A DNA stretch of 64,000 bases from Microbispora rosea (GTDB lineage Bacteria > Actinomycetota > Actinomycetes > Streptosporangiales > Streptosporangiaceae), in assembly GCF_900156315.1 (NCBI RefSeq), contig NZ_FTNI01000024.1:78950-142949 (forward strand). Direction: 5' to 3'. The notes below the pieces were generated by a model, which did not search any database, was not told where the DNA came from, and saw only the letters and a program-made list of their open reading frames with translations. Positions 43,021 through 51,905 of this stretch are shown in pieces. Position 1 is the first letter of the stretch. Each line of letters begins with the position of its first letter. The translations under genes and the position numbers were made by a program.

Positions 43021-44049
43021 ATGACGGCGGAGCAGGAGCATCGCGGCGTCGTCGAGGAAGGGGCCGCCGACGTGGCGCAGCAGGTCGGCGCGCAGCGCGT
43101 CGAGGGCCACCTGGGGATCGGCGCCGCGCAACAGATGCGCCCGCTCCGCGAGCGGGTAGAAGTGGCCGTTGCGGTCGCGGCACTCGATCACGCCGTCGGT
43201 GTAGAAGAGGATCTGGTCGCCCTCCCCGAACGGCACCCGGTGGGGCTTGGGCCGCGGCGAGCCGAGGGCGCCGAGCCCGAGCGGGAGGGCCTCCTCCTGC
43301 GGCTCCGCGAAGTGGACGCCGTCGCGCCGCAGCACGAGAGGGGCGGGGTGGCCGCAGTTGAGCAGGGAGATCTCCCCGTCGTGGACCTCCGCGAGTATGG
43401 CGGTGACGAACTTCTCACCGCTCAGGTGCCGGGCCAGACTGGTCTCCACACGCTCGACCACACCGGCGAGTTCGGACTGGTCGTAGGCGGCCTCGCGGAA
43501 TGCGCCGAGCACCCACGCCGCGGTCTCGACCGCCTCCAAGCCCTTGCCCTGCACGTCGCCGATGAGGATCCGTACGCCCTCCGGGGTGGTCACCACCTCG
43601 TAGAGGTCGCCGCCGATCTGGGCCTCCGCCGCGGCGGAGGTGTAGGAGAGCGCGATCCGCAGGTCGCTCGCGCGGCGGGGGACCGGGCGCAGGAGCACCC
43701 TCTGGGCCGCCTCGGCGACCAGGCGGAGGTTGGCCAGCTCTCGTTCGCGCCGGTTGCGCAGTCTGCTGGCCAGCATGCTCGCGGCGGTGACGCCGACGAT
43801 CGCCGCGAGGGTGAGATAGTTGCTCGTCCGGCCGAGCAGGCCGTCGTACACGGCGAGGGGGACGCAGATGGCGAGGGCCAGCACCCCCACCAGGGCAGTG
43901 CGGCGCACGCCGCCCGCCACCGAGGCGAAGGCCGGGCCCAGCGTGAGGAGCGCCAGGAAGCCCACACGGGGTCCGGTGATCAGGTCGACCACGACGACCA
44001 GGAGAATCGCGATGAACGGCAACGCACGCAGGATGCTCTGGGAACTCAT
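43012..44049 (-). CDS. Membrane-anchored PP2C-type (SpoIIE/RsbU) protein phosphatase
   Basis: A 345-residue protein. Four N-terminal hydrophobic helices (about residues 8-110) and a short linker with a helical segment lead into a SpoIIE/PP2C domain (about 135-340). Metal-binding Asp residues lie in I-G-G-D-L-Y-E, I-G-D-V-Q-G-K-G, F-Y-T-D-G-V and the final D-D-A-A-M-L-L. Such enzymes dephosphorylate anti-sigma-factor antagonists in partner-switching stress pathways. No anti-sigma or sigma gene is adjacent. ATG 44049 is five bases after TGGAG; the GTG eight codons upstream is less likely. Confidence 0.88.
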   Translation of the reverse strand: MSSQSILRALPFIAILLVVVVDLITGPRVGFLALLTLGPAFASVAGGVRRTALVGVLALAICVPLAVYDGLLGRTSNYLTLAAIVGVTAASMLASRLRNRRERELANLRLVAEAAQRVLLRPVPRRASDLRIALSYTSAAAEAQIGGDLYEVVTTPEGVRILIGDVQGKGLEAVETAAWVLGAFREAAYDQSELAGVVERVETSLARHLSGEKFVTAILAEVHDGEISLLNCGHPAPLVLRRDGVHFAEPQEEALPLGLGALGSPRPKPHRVPFGEGDQILFYTDGVIECRDRNGHFYPLAERAHLLRGADPQVALDALRADLLRHVGGPFLDDAAMLLLRRHPG

Positions 44050-44196
44050 CGCGACTCCATAGCCGGCCCCCACGTCAGCACATGATTCCTTTGATGGCTT
44101 TACTCTTCCCGCCTAGTGAACGCGGCACTCCCCGATGGCCGCGACGGATAGCGCCATTTCCGGCCGGTCGGTCAAGGCGCGGCGGGCCCCACCTGA

Positions 44197-44212
44197 TCAC
44201 TACGAGTAGTGA
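44197..44212. promoter_or_regulatory. Palindrome upstream of the PP2C gene
   Basis: TCACTACGAGTAGTGA: 7-bp perfect arms around GA, about 150 bp before the phosphatase start and inside an AT-richer stretch (44190-44240) with a nearby GAATTC palindrome. Probably an operator or part of a promoter. Nothing else was recognised between 44050 and 44274. Confidence 0.4.
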
Positions 44213-44274
44213 CGTTACTCGAATTCGTGACGCGGTGACCGGTAAAGCCGGACATCCGGCTTTCCCCCACATCG

Positions 44275-44928
44275 TCACGGCAGCTCCGCGAAGCGCTCGA
44301 CCTGGTCCGTGCGGCCGGACACGATGATGACGTCACCGTAGCCGAGTTCGGTCTCGGCGGTGGCGTAGGTGAACTCCTCGCCCGGCCGCTTGACCGCCAC
44401 CACCGTCACCCCGTACTTGCGGCGCAGGCTCGACTCGCCGAGGGGGGTTCCGACGTACTCCTTGGGCGGAAGGGTCTTGACCAGGACGAAGTTCTCGTCG
44501 ACCTCCAGGTAGTCGAGCATCCGCCCGCTCACCAGGTGGGCCACGCGCTCGCCCATGTCGTGCTCGGGGAAGACCACGTGCTGGACCCCGATCCGGCTGA
44601 GGATGCGGCCGTGCTGGCGGCTCACGGCCTTGGCCCAGATGTCTTCGATCTCCAGCTCGACCAGCAGCGACGAGGCGAGGATGCTCGCCTCCAGGTCGCT
44701 GCCGATGGCGCACACCGCGCGGTAGAAGTCCGGCAGGCCGAGCTGGCGCAACGCCTCGGGGTCGGTGGCGTCGGCGGTGGCGATGTGCGTGATCTGGCCC
44801 GCGAGGCTCTGCACCACCTTGGGGCGGTGGTCGATGGCGAGCACCTCGGTGCCGCGCCGCACCAGCTCCAGGGCGAGCGCGGTGCCGAAACGGCCGAGAC
44901 CGATCACCGCCACGGGGTCGTTTCTCAT
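44275..44928 (-). CDS. ktrA: Potassium uptake regulatory subunit KtrA (RCK domains)
   Basis: A 217-residue cytoplasmic protein. The RCK_N Rossmann fold begins V-I-G-L-G-R-F-G-T-A-L-A and carries the acidic strand end (L-A-I-D). An RCK_C domain follows (about 135-217). KtrA rings bind ATP/ADP or NAD(H) and gate the KtrB channel. ATG 44928 lies one base past the ktrB stop (TGACATG), so the two are translationally coupled, and the two-gene order ktrB-ktrA is standard. Confidence 0.9.
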   Translation of the reverse strand: MRNDPVAVIGLGRFGTALALELVRRGTEVLAIDHRPKVVQSLAGQITHIATADATDPEALRQLGLPDFYRAVCAIGSDLEASILASSLLVELEIEDIWAKAVSRQHGRILSRIGVQHVVFPEHDMGERVAHLVSGRMLDYLEVDENFVLVKTLPPKEYVGTPLGESSLRRKYGVTVVAVKRPGEEFTYATAETELGYGDVIIVSGRTDQVERFAELP

Positions 44929-44929
44929 G

Positions 44930-46279
44930 TCAGCCAACGATGACCTCCTCCTCCGGTAATTCATAGCGGCGGGTGCGCTCCTTGAGCGCCAGGGCGGAGC
45001 CCAGCGTGAGCGGGCCGATCCGGCCGACGAACATCAGCAGCGTGAGCAGCACCTGCGCGGCGGGGGAGACGGCGGAGGCGACGCCGACGGACAGCCCGGT
45101 CGTGCCGAAGGCGGAGACGACCTCGAAGAGCACCCGGTCAAGGGAGTGCGGCGTCAGCACCAGCAGGACGTAGGTGAAGAGCGCGACCAGGGACACGCTC
45201 AGCACGGTCAGCGAGACCGCCTGCCGCTGCGCCGCCTCGGTGAGGCGGCGGTGGCCGATGTTCACCCTGCTCTCGCCGCGCAGCTCCGCCCAGACGATGA
45301 ACATGAGCAGGCCCAGCGTCGTGACCTTGATGCCGCCCGCGGTGCCCGCGCTGCCCCCGCCGACGAACATCAGCAGCTCGGTGACGAGCCAGCTTGAGGG
45401 GTGCATCTGCGTGATGTCGAGGCTGTTGAACCCGGCGCTGCGCGGCATGACGGCGGTGAAGAACGAGGCGAGCATCTTGCCCTGTTCGTCCATCGGCCCG
45501 AGCGTGCGGGGGTTGGTCCATTCCGTGACGAGGAAGACCAGGGTGCCGCCCGCCAGCAGGACGGCGGTGACGGCGAGCGTGATGCGGGTCAGCAGCGACC
45601 AGCGGCTGGGCCGGCGCCAGGACCGGCGCAGCTCGAACACCACGGGATAGCCGAGCCCGCCCACGATCACCGCCGCCGCGACGGTCAGGCAGACCCAGGG
45701 GTCGGCGGCGAACCTGACCAGGCTGTCGGGCCACAGCGCGAAACCGGCGTTGTTGAATGACGAGACCGCGTGGAACAGGCCCAGGTAAAGGCCGCGCCCG
45801 ACGGGCTCGCCGTACCCGAGCACGAACCTGAGCGTGAGAACGGTTCCCACGACGGCCTCGCAGGTCAGGTTGAAGAGCACCACCTTGCCCACCACGCGTC
45901 GCAGGTCGCTGCCGTTGAGCACCCTGGTTTCGGCCTGCGCGGACAGCCGGGCCCGCAGGCCCAGCCTGCGGGAGACGAGCAGGGTGAAGACGGTCGCCAG
46001 GGTCATGATGCCGAGGCCGCCCACCTGGATCAGGACGGCGATGACCGCCTCGCCGAACGCCGACCAGTGCGTGGCCGTGTCGACGACGGTCAGCCCGTTC
46101 ACGCACACCGCCGACGTCGCGGTGAACAGGGCGGTGAGCCAGTCCGCGGGCTTCCCCGAGGTCGTGGCGAGCGGACTGGACAGCAGGACGGTTCCCAGGA
46201 TGATCGTCACCCCGAACACCGTCGTGATCACCTGCGCCGGCTGGTGGAAGCGCGCCACCACGGCCCAGAACACCTTCAT
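44930..46279 (-). CDS. ktrB: Potassium uptake channel subunit KtrB (TrkH family)
   Basis: A 449-residue integral membrane protein with four M1-P-M2 repeats. The selectivity-filter glycines are visible in C-V-N-G-L-T, F-N-N-A-G-F, R-S-A-G-F-N and G-T-T-G-L-S. It transports K+ (with Na+ in some members) under control of KtrA. ATG 46279 gives M-K-V-F-W; in-frame GTGs at 46294 and 46291 would add a few residues. Intergenic DNA 46280-46413 contains nothing recognised beyond a probable promoter area. Confidence 0.92.
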   Translation of the reverse strand: MKVFWAVVARFHQPAQVITTVFGVTIILGTVLLSSPLATTSGKPADWLTALFTATSAVCVNGLTVVDTATHWSAFGEAVIAVLIQVGGLGIMTLATVFTLLVSRRLGLRARLSAQAETRVLNGSDLRRVVGKVVLFNLTCEAVVGTVLTLRFVLGYGEPVGRGLYLGLFHAVSSFNNAGFALWPDSLVRFAADPWVCLTVAAAVIVGGLGYPVVFELRRSWRRPSRWSLLTRITLAVTAVLLAGGTLVFLVTEWTNPRTLGPMDEQGKMLASFFTAVMPRSAGFNSLDITQMHPSSWLVTELLMFVGGGSAGTAGGIKVTTLGLLMFIVWAELRGESRVNIGHRRLTEAAQRQAVSLTVLSVSLVALFTYVLLVLTPHSLDRVLFEVVSAFGTTGLSVGVASAVSPAAQVLLTLLMFVGRIGPLTLGSALALKERTRRYELPEEEVIVG

Positions 46280-46413
46280 GCGCAGCCCCACCACGCGGGC
46301 GTCCCGCGCCCGTCGCCGACCCTACTTCCCGGCACACCGCGGCCTACCGTAACAGCACATTTCCGGCCGGGCACATCAGGCTCTCACCCGGTGGCCCGAT
46401 CGGGCGCGGTCAG

Positions 46414-47601
46414 TCAGGCGGCCGTGACGGCGAACGGGCCCCCGGCGCCGAACACGAGCCGGGCGAAGTTCTCGCCGATGCGGCGATGCCCGGCGGGGTC
46501 GGGGTGCACCTCGTCGGGCAGCGGCAGTTCCGCGTAGTCCGCCTCGCCGTAAAGGTCGCGGCCGTCGAGGTAGTGCAGGTTCGGGTCGTCGGCCGCCCGC
46601 TGCCGCACGATCCGGGCGAGCTCGTCGCGGACGATGTTGAGCGTCAGCCGCCCGGCGGCGCGCTCGGCCGGGTCGCCCGTGGCCTTGAACCGCACGGTCC
46701 CGCCCCCGAAGTCGGGTGCGAGCGGGCCGGGGGTGTCCTCCTGGACCGGGCACAGGATGGAGGACACGACCAGCAGCGGCGTGGCCGGGTGTCCCTCGCG
46801 GACCGTGTCGAGGAAGCCGTGGACCGCAGGAGTGAACGCGCGCAGGCGCATCACGTCGCCGTTGACGATGTTGATGCCGATCTTGACGCTGATCAGGTCG
46901 GCGGGGGTGTCCCGCATCGTGCGGGCGGTGAACGGGTCGAGCATCGCGCTGCCGCCGAACCCCAGGTTGATCAGCTCCACTCCGCCCCGGGCGGCGGCCA
47001 GGGCGGGCCAGACGGCGGTCGGGTGGGCGGCGTTGGAGCCGTGGCTGATGGAGCTGCCGTGGTGCAGCCACACCCTGCGCCCGCTGTCCGGCGCCGGCTC
47101 GATCGGGGCGTCGGTGCGCAGGGCGATCAGCTCGGTGATCTCCGTATGCGGCAGCCAGACCTCGACGTCCTTGTCACGCGCGGGCAGATCGGCGAACCGG
47201 GCGGTTCCGGCTGGTCCTTCCCGGAGCTCGACCGACTGGGTGGCCATGTCGATGACGCGGACGTTGCCGCCGCTCACGGTCGCCTGGGCCGTGAGGCGGC
47301 CGTCGACGAGCAGGTCGTAGACGCCGTCCGCCGGGGCGGGCAGGCCCCGGTAGGCCCGCTTGGTGGGCAGCGCGTCCAGCTCGACGGTGGTCGCCCGGGT
47401 CCGGAACGCCAGCCGTACGCCGGACGGCTGGGCCTCGGCCATGGCCAGTTGCCCGTCGGGGATCTGCCGGCGAGCCCAGGCGGGCAGCCGATGCGGCAGC
47501 AGGCCGTGCGCGGTGCGTTCCACGTCGAGGGCGCCGCGCAGGATGTCCGCGGTGACGGGTGTGGTGAAGGGTGTGGTGATCGGGTCGTGCTCGATGCTCA
47601 T
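46414..47601 (-). CDS. SGNH/GDSL hydrolase with N-terminal beta-sandwich
   Basis: A 395-residue protein without a signal peptide. An N-terminal beta-rich domain (about 20-175) precedes an SGNH esterase domain. Block I is H-H-G-S-S-I-S-H-G-S, block II has N-L-G-F-G-G-S, block III is K-I-G-I-N-I-V-N, and block V is D-E-V-H-P-D-P-A-G-H. It probably deacylates a sugar or small ester; substrate unknown. It follows the TetR gene by 19 bases and so is its co-transcribed, likely repressed partner. Confidence 0.87.
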   Translation of the reverse strand: MSIEHDPITTPFTTPVTADILRGALDVERTAHGLLPHRLPAWARRQIPDGQLAMAEAQPSGVRLAFRTRATTVELDALPTKRAYRGLPAPADGVYDLLVDGRLTAQATVSGGNVRVIDMATQSVELREGPAGTARFADLPARDKDVEVWLPHTEITELIALRTDAPIEPAPDSGRRVWLHHGSSISHGSNAAHPTAVWPALAAARGGVELINLGFGGSAMLDPFTARTMRDTPADLISVKIGINIVNGDVMRLRAFTPAVHGFLDTVREGHPATPLLVVSSILCPVQEDTPGPLAPDFGGGTVRFKATGDPAERAAGRLTLNIVRDELARIVRQRAADDPNLHYLDGRDLYGEADYAELPLPDEVHPDPAGHRRIGENFARLVFGAGGPFAVTAA

Positions 47602-47620
47602 CGCCTCAGCCTGTTCGTGA

Positions 47621-48190
47621 TCAGGGCGTGGTCCGGTTGCGCAGCAGGGTGTCGAGGGAGTCCACGATCCAGGACCAGGACTCGTCCGGGTCGACGGGCG
47701 TGTGACTGAAGCCTCCGCTCAGCTCCAGGTCGACGTAGCCGTGGAAGACGCCGCCCAGCATCCGGACCGCGTGTGTCTGGTCCGGCTCCGCGATGTCGTA
47801 GCCGCGCAGGATGGCCCGCGTCATCTGGGCGTGCCTGACGCCGGCGCTGGCGGCCGCCGTCTCGGGGTCGAGCCTGAACCGGGCGGCTGCGTAGCGGCCG
47901 GGATGCTCCCTGGCGTAGTCGCGGTAGGCGGCCGCGAAGGCGGCCAGGGCGTCCTTGCCGGCGCGACCGGCCAGCGCGTCCGCGACCCGGTCGGCGAGTT
48001 CCTCCAGCGCCAGCAGGGCGATCCCGGTCTTGAGGTCCTGGGAGCTCTTCAGATGCGAGTACAGGCTCGCGACCTTGACACCGAACCGCCGGGCCAGCGC
48101 CGAGATCGTCACATGCTCGAAGCCGACCTCGTCGGCCAGTTCCGCCCCCGCCCTGATCAGGCGTTCCGTGGTCAGCCCTGCGCGTGCCAT
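47621..48190 (-). CDS. TetR family regulator of the SGNH hydrolase operon
   Basis: A 189-residue regulator. The HTH spans L-I-R-A-G-A-E-L-A-D-E-V-G-F through F-G-V-K-V-A-S-L-Y-S-H-L-K, followed by a WHG-type C-terminal domain (M-L-G-G-V-F-H-G-Y-V-D-L-E). First gene of the operon with the SGNH hydrolase. A promoter and perfect 8+8 inverted repeat lie just upstream, so it is probably autoregulated. ATG 48190 follows GGGAGAGGG. Confidence 0.88.
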   Translation of the reverse strand: MARAGLTTERLIRAGAELADEVGFEHVTISALARRFGVKVASLYSHLKSSQDLKTGIALLALEELADRVADALAGRAGKDALAAFAAAYRDYAREHPGRYAAARFRLDPETAAASAGVRHAQMTRAILRGYDIAEPDQTHAVRMLGGVFHGYVDLELSGGFSHTPVDPDESWSWIVDSLDTLLRNRTTP

Positions 48191-48216
48191 GACCCTCTCC
48201 CTGCGTCGCCTTCACG

Positions 48217-48247
48217 CATTATGTAATTGCCTAATCCTTTTAGGCAA
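48217..48247 (-). promoter_or_regulatory. Promoter and TetR operator
   Basis: TTGCCTAA (48227-48234) and TTAGGCAA (48240-48247) are perfect inverted arms around TCCTT. On the minus strand TTGCCT is also a -35 box and CATAAT, 18 bases further, the -10, so repressor binding would mask the promoter of the TetR-SGNH operon. Confidence 0.65.
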
Positions 48248-48285
48248 ATCGTGGATGTTCTCCTGTTGATGTGAGGTGCACTTGA

Positions 48286-48304
48286 ATATCATGTCTGGCG
48301 ATAT
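48286..48304. promoter_or_regulatory. PadR-type operator
   Basis: ATATC (48286-48290) and GATAT (48300-48304) with nine bases between, 12 bases before the PadR start. PadR dimers are known to bind ATATC-type dyads of this geometry. Confidence 0.55.
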
Positions 48305-48315
48305 ATCCTGGGGAC

Positions 48316-48654
48316 GTGACAGCACGGGCGATGACGGAACCGGCGTTCCTCGTTCTCACCGCACTCGTCGACGAGCCGCGGCACGGCTACGGCATCGCGC
48401 AGGAGGTCGAGCGGCTCTCCGGAGGGCGTGTCCAACTCAAGATCGGCACCCTGTACGGCGTGCTGGACCGGCTCGCCGCCGACGGGTTCGTGGAGGCGGA
48501 CCGCGAGGAGGTGCGGCAGGGACGGCTGCGCCGCTACTACCGGCTGACCGACGAAGGGGCGCGGGCGCTTGAGGAGGAGGCCGTACGGCTGGCCGACAAC
48601 GCGCGCCGCGCCGTCGAGCGGCTGCGACTCAGGCAGGCGGGAGGGCTGGCATGA
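48316..48654 (+). CDS. PadR family transcriptional regulator
   Basis: A 112-residue winged-helix protein with the PadR signature F-L-V-L-T-A-L-V-D-E-P-R-H-G-Y-G-I, then I-G-T-L-Y-G-V-L-D-R-L, R-R-Y-Y-R-L-T and a C-terminal dimerisation helix. GTG 48316 follows GGGGAC; ATG 48331 would match the usual family start (M-T-E-P-A-F) and is a real alternative. It overlaps the next gene by ATGA and probably represses both through the dyad upstream. Confidence 0.9.
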   Translation: MTARAMTEPAFLVLTALVDEPRHGYGIAQEVERLSGGRVQLKIGTLYGVLDRLAADGFVEADREEVRQGRLRRYYRLTDEGARALEEEAVRLADNARRAVERLRLRQAGGLA

Positions 48655-49760
48655 GCGAGCGCGTCGGCAGACGAAGCGTGCTCGAGGAGCGCTACCGGCG
48701 GTGGCTGCGGCTGCTGCCGGGGTCCTATCGGGCCGAGCGCGAGGAGGAGATGGTCGCGGCCTTCATGGAAGGCGCCCGGCGCGAGCCGGCCGGACACGAC
48801 GACCAGCGTCCGCGCCTCCTGGAGGTCGCCAGCGTGGCCGCGCTCGCGCTGCGGCTGCGGCTGGGCGGTCCGGGGTCTCCACCCGGGGCCTACCTGTGGG
48901 GCGAGGCGGTCCGACTGGCCGCCCTGCTCGGCCTCGTCTTCTGGACGATGATCGCGGGCCTGTACGCCGGGCAGGCGGTGCTGACGTACGGCATCCCCGT
49001 GGACGCCCTGCCCGACGGTGTCATGGGCATCGGCGATCCCGGGTCCCCCGAGCGTGCGCGGCTCGTGCTGGCCGACCTGACGCCCCTGCTGTGGGCGGCC
49101 GGCCTCGGCGCGCTCGTGCGAGGCCGTGTCCGTATCGCCAAAGCGGCGGCCATCGCGGCTCTGGTCGTGCCGTACGTGCTGGTGCCGCCGTTCCTGGAAT
49201 GGGACAGCGCGTTGGGATGGGACGGCGCGGTGCGCTGGGCCTGCGCGGCCCTGCCTGCCGTGGTCCCGGCGCTGGCGCTGGTGATCGGGTTCCATCGCGA
49301 CGCCCCGCCGCCCCGCCTGCCCACGCGGCGGGCCCTGCTCCTGCTCGCGCTCCCGATCGCCGCGGGCCTGCTGCTCTCGGTGGTCGTCGGGGTGCTCGGG
49401 GCGGCGACGCGGGCGGAGACCGTCTCCGCGGAGCTCCTCATTCCGGCCTGGATGTGGCTCGACACGACCGGCCTCGCGTGCGTGTCGCTGACCGCGATCG
49501 CGGTGTGGTGCGCGCTCCGGTACCGGACGCCGGGGCGACCCGCCGCGCCCGTGGCCCTGGCGGGGGCGATCCTGACCGTGCCCGCCGTGCTCGCCCGCGC
49601 AGGCACGATGCCCCCGGGCGCGACCGGCGTCACGGGCCTCAGCGCGACCCTGCAACTGGCCGTGCTCGTGGCGAGCGGGATCACGCTCGCCGTCATCGGC
49701 GCACGCGGGATGCGGGCGGCGGAGGCAGGCCTCACCGAGGTGCGGGGGCGGCCCGGATGA
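48651..49760 (+). CDS. Multi-pass membrane protein co-transcribed with PadR
   Basis: A 369-residue protein of unknown function. The N-terminal 70 residues are soluble with a conserved-looking R-Y-R-R-W-L-R-L-L-P-G-S-Y-R motif seen in PadR-linked permease-like proteins. About eight hydrophobic helices follow. No transport or catalytic motif was seen. Such PadR-membrane pairs often respond to cell-envelope stress or antimicrobials (family knowledge, not evident here). Confidence 0.75.
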   Translation: MSERVGRRSVLEERYRRWLRLLPGSYRAEREEEMVAAFMEGARREPAGHDDQRPRLLEVASVAALALRLRLGGPGSPPGAYLWGEAVRLAALLGLVFWTMIAGLYAGQAVLTYGIPVDALPDGVMGIGDPGSPERARLVLADLTPLLWAAGLGALVRGRVRIAKAAAIAALVVPYVLVPPFLEWDSALGWDGAVRWACAALPAVVPALALVIGFHRDAPPPRLPTRRALLLLALPIAAGLLLSVVVGVLGAATRAETVSAELLIPAWMWLDTTGLACVSLTAIAVWCALRYRTPGRPAAPVALAGAILTVPAVLARAGTMPPGATGVTGLSATLQLAVLVASGITLAVIGARGMRAAEAGLTEVRGRPG

Positions 49761-49800
49761 CGCTCCTGGCATGAGCGTGGCCACAGCGTGGCCAGAGGGG

Positions 49801-49832
49801 GAAGCCGCCCCCGGTGACCCGGGGGCGGCTTC
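49801..49832. terminator. Strong bidirectional terminator
   Basis: GAAGCCGCCCCCGG (49801-49814) pairs perfectly over 14 bp with 49819-49832 around TGAC. It lies between the convergent PadR operon and GH54 gene. Confidence 0.85.
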
Positions 49833-49848
49833 GCTCACGACGGAGGGC

Positions 49849-51408
49849 TCATGCCCAGGGCTGGGAGACGACCCAGCTCACGTCGTTGCTCCACTGGGTG
49901 GCGTTGTCGAAGGCGTTCGAGCCGCCGTTGCTGGCGATGTAGACGGTGTTGTTGTAGTGCCGCAGGAACCGGGCCGGGAAGTTGTAGGAGGCGAACGACG
50001 TGCCCTGGCCGTTCTTGCCCGCCTGCGGGCAGAAGGTGGCGTCCTGCGCGAACTGCGAGCTGCCGTCGTCGCGCTGCCGGTAGAGCTGGTAGTAGCTGTG
50101 CCGCAGGTAGTCGCCGGGGTAGTTCCTCGACTCGAACGACACGCACGAGCTGTTGGCCAGGCCGCTGCGCACGATCCAGGTGGCGTCGCTCTTGTCCAGG
50201 GTTGAGCTGGACGAGGTGATCACGGACGTGATGGCGTTGTCGTTCTGGTGCCGGATGTAGCGGTCGGTGTAGCCGGGCGTGGTGGCGCGCAGCGAGATCG
50301 CCGAACCGGGGGTGAGCGTGCCGTTCTGGCCGCCGCCCGTCGTCGTGGAGTATCCGGCGGCGACGACGTTGGCCTGCACCGCGTTCTCGGTCGCGTCGGA
50401 CGGGTAACCGGACGTCATCACGCCCTCGTAGAAGGTGCCGCGGGCGCCGACGCTGTTGTCGCCGCCGATGCCGAGGATGATGGCGCCTTCCTTCTTCATC
50501 GGGTTGTAGCCCGCGACGTTGGGCCGCACCCCGTTGTAGAAGGTCGAGAGGCTGCCCGACTGGGCGTTGCCGCCGCGGATGGCCCAGTGGTTGGGCTCGC
50601 CCTTGACGATGGCGGTGAGGAACCGGTGGCTGATGCTCGGGTCGCCCGCGTTGTAGTGCTGGTTCACGCCGGAGAACAGGCCGTTCTCCAGGTCGGCCAT
50701 GATCCAGGGGCCGTTGCCCGCGCCGTAGCCCCAGACCTTGATGTTGCCGAAGTAGATGGCCTCCATCGTGCCGTTGCCGTTGTCGCGGCTGTTGGTCTCG
50801 GCGTTGCCGTAGTCGAAGCAGCAGCCGCCGTTGTAATGGGTGCCGTCGAAGATGGCGTACATGCCCTCCGGCTGGTCGCCCTTGGCGACGCCGTTGGTGT
50901 TGTTGTTGCGGTAGCCGGTGCCGGGGGCCACGTAGACGCCGTAGGCCTTCTGCCCGCCGACCGTGACCGGCGCCGCGGTCGCCACCGCGAGGTTGTCATA
51001 GCCGCCCGCGGCCGGGCCGGAGAACCCGCCGGGGGGCGCCTGGGTGAGGCGGTTGTTGCGGCCGGACTGGTCGTAGATGATCGTGATCAGGCAGGTGGTG
51101 TTCGCGCAGAACGAGTCCTGCGCGGCGGCGTTGGCGACGCCGCCCGCGCTCAGCACGCCGATGTCGCGGGTGGCGTTGTCCGAGGAACGGCGCACCTGGT
51201 AGAGCGGGCCGTTGTAGTTGCCGTACAGAGCGCGGGTCGTGCTGTGCGCCGCCACGCACGGCGTGCCGCCGGCGGCGTAGATGTCACACGGCCCCTGCGT
51301 GGCGGCCTCCGACGGTGCGGAAAGGCCGGCCAGGAGGCCGGCGGCGAGCGTGATCGCCGCGCCCGCAGACAGTGCCGCCCTCTTCAGATGCCCTAATCGG
51401 AAAATCAT
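49849..51408 (-). CDS. Secreted GH54 alpha-L-arabinofuranosidase with CBM42
   Basis: A 519-residue exported enzyme. The signal peptide ends near S-A-P-S-E-A-A (about residue 36). The GH54 catalytic domain (about 37-370) starts with the family hallmark G-P-C-D-I-Y-A-A-G-G-T-P-C and includes G-G-C-C-F-D-Y-G-N-A-E-T-N. A CBM42 arabinose-binding beta-trefoil (about 375-519) has repeats such as R-Y-I-R-H, D-Y-L-R-H and R-F-L-R-H. It removes arabinofuranosyl side chains from arabinan or arabinoxylan. ATG 51408. Transcription is probably controlled at the perfect palindrome 47 bases upstream. Confidence 0.93.
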   Translation of the reverse strand: MIFRLGHLKRAALSAGAAITLAAGLLAGLSAPSEAATQGPCDIYAAGGTPCVAAHSTTRALYGNYNGPLYQVRRSSDNATRDIGVLSAGGVANAAAQDSFCANTTCLITIIYDQSGRNNRLTQAPPGGFSGPAAGGYDNLAVATAAPVTVGGQKAYGVYVAPGTGYRNNNTNGVAKGDQPEGMYAIFDGTHYNGGCCFDYGNAETNSRDNGNGTMEAIYFGNIKVWGYGAGNGPWIMADLENGLFSGVNQHYNAGDPSISHRFLTAIVKGEPNHWAIRGGNAQSGSLSTFYNGVRPNVAGYNPMKKEGAIILGIGGDNSVGARGTFYEGVMTSGYPSDATENAVQANVVAAGYSTTTGGGQNGTLTPGSAISLRATTPGYTDRYIRHQNDNAITSVITSSSSTLDKSDATWIVRSGLANSSCVSFESRNYPGDYLRHSYYQLYRQRDDGSSQFAQDATFCPQAGKNGQGTSFASYNFPARFLRHYNNTVYIASNGGSNAFDNATQWSNDVSWVVSQPWA

Positions 51409-51454
51409 GAGGCTTTCGTGCCTTCCTCGTGGGGGGTGCCGAGTGCCGATGTGA

Positions 51455-51468
51455 TGTTAGCGCTAACA
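51455..51468. promoter_or_regulatory. LacI-type operator of the GH54 gene
   Basis: TGTTAGCGCTAACA, a perfect 14-bp palindrome with the central CG typical of LacI-family operators, 47 bases before the start codon. Confidence 0.7.
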
Positions 51469-51905
51469 ATTGCAGCTGTGGGCCCGCCGCCTCACAGTCG
51501 TGCATTGGGGGTCGGTGCGCTTAGTTTTGGCGTCCGGCCCGTCTCCGTCAAGGCCCTAATTCGGCCTGGAGGGCGTTCACGCGCGCCGTGCGAATCTCGC
51601 CGGCGGCCGACTCCCGAGGTGAGGGACCGCGCCCCGTCTGGGGCGATCTCTTTCACATCGCTCCTGTTCAGTGGAGGTTCAGCTATGCCCGGGATGCGCT
51701 TGGATGTGCGGTCCCGGCCGGTCGCGCCGGCCTGCACGGGAAAGTCGTGAAAGTTTCAGGACCGGTGCACGCGCGCCGTCGTTCGACCTTTTCCGGCTCT
51801 TGACGGGCATGCCGTAATAGCCCACAGTGACGGAAGACGCCCGCCGCACCCGTCGCCCGCAGGCGTCATATCGTGTCGTTTCCGGCCCGAATGGCCGGGC
51901 CAAAA

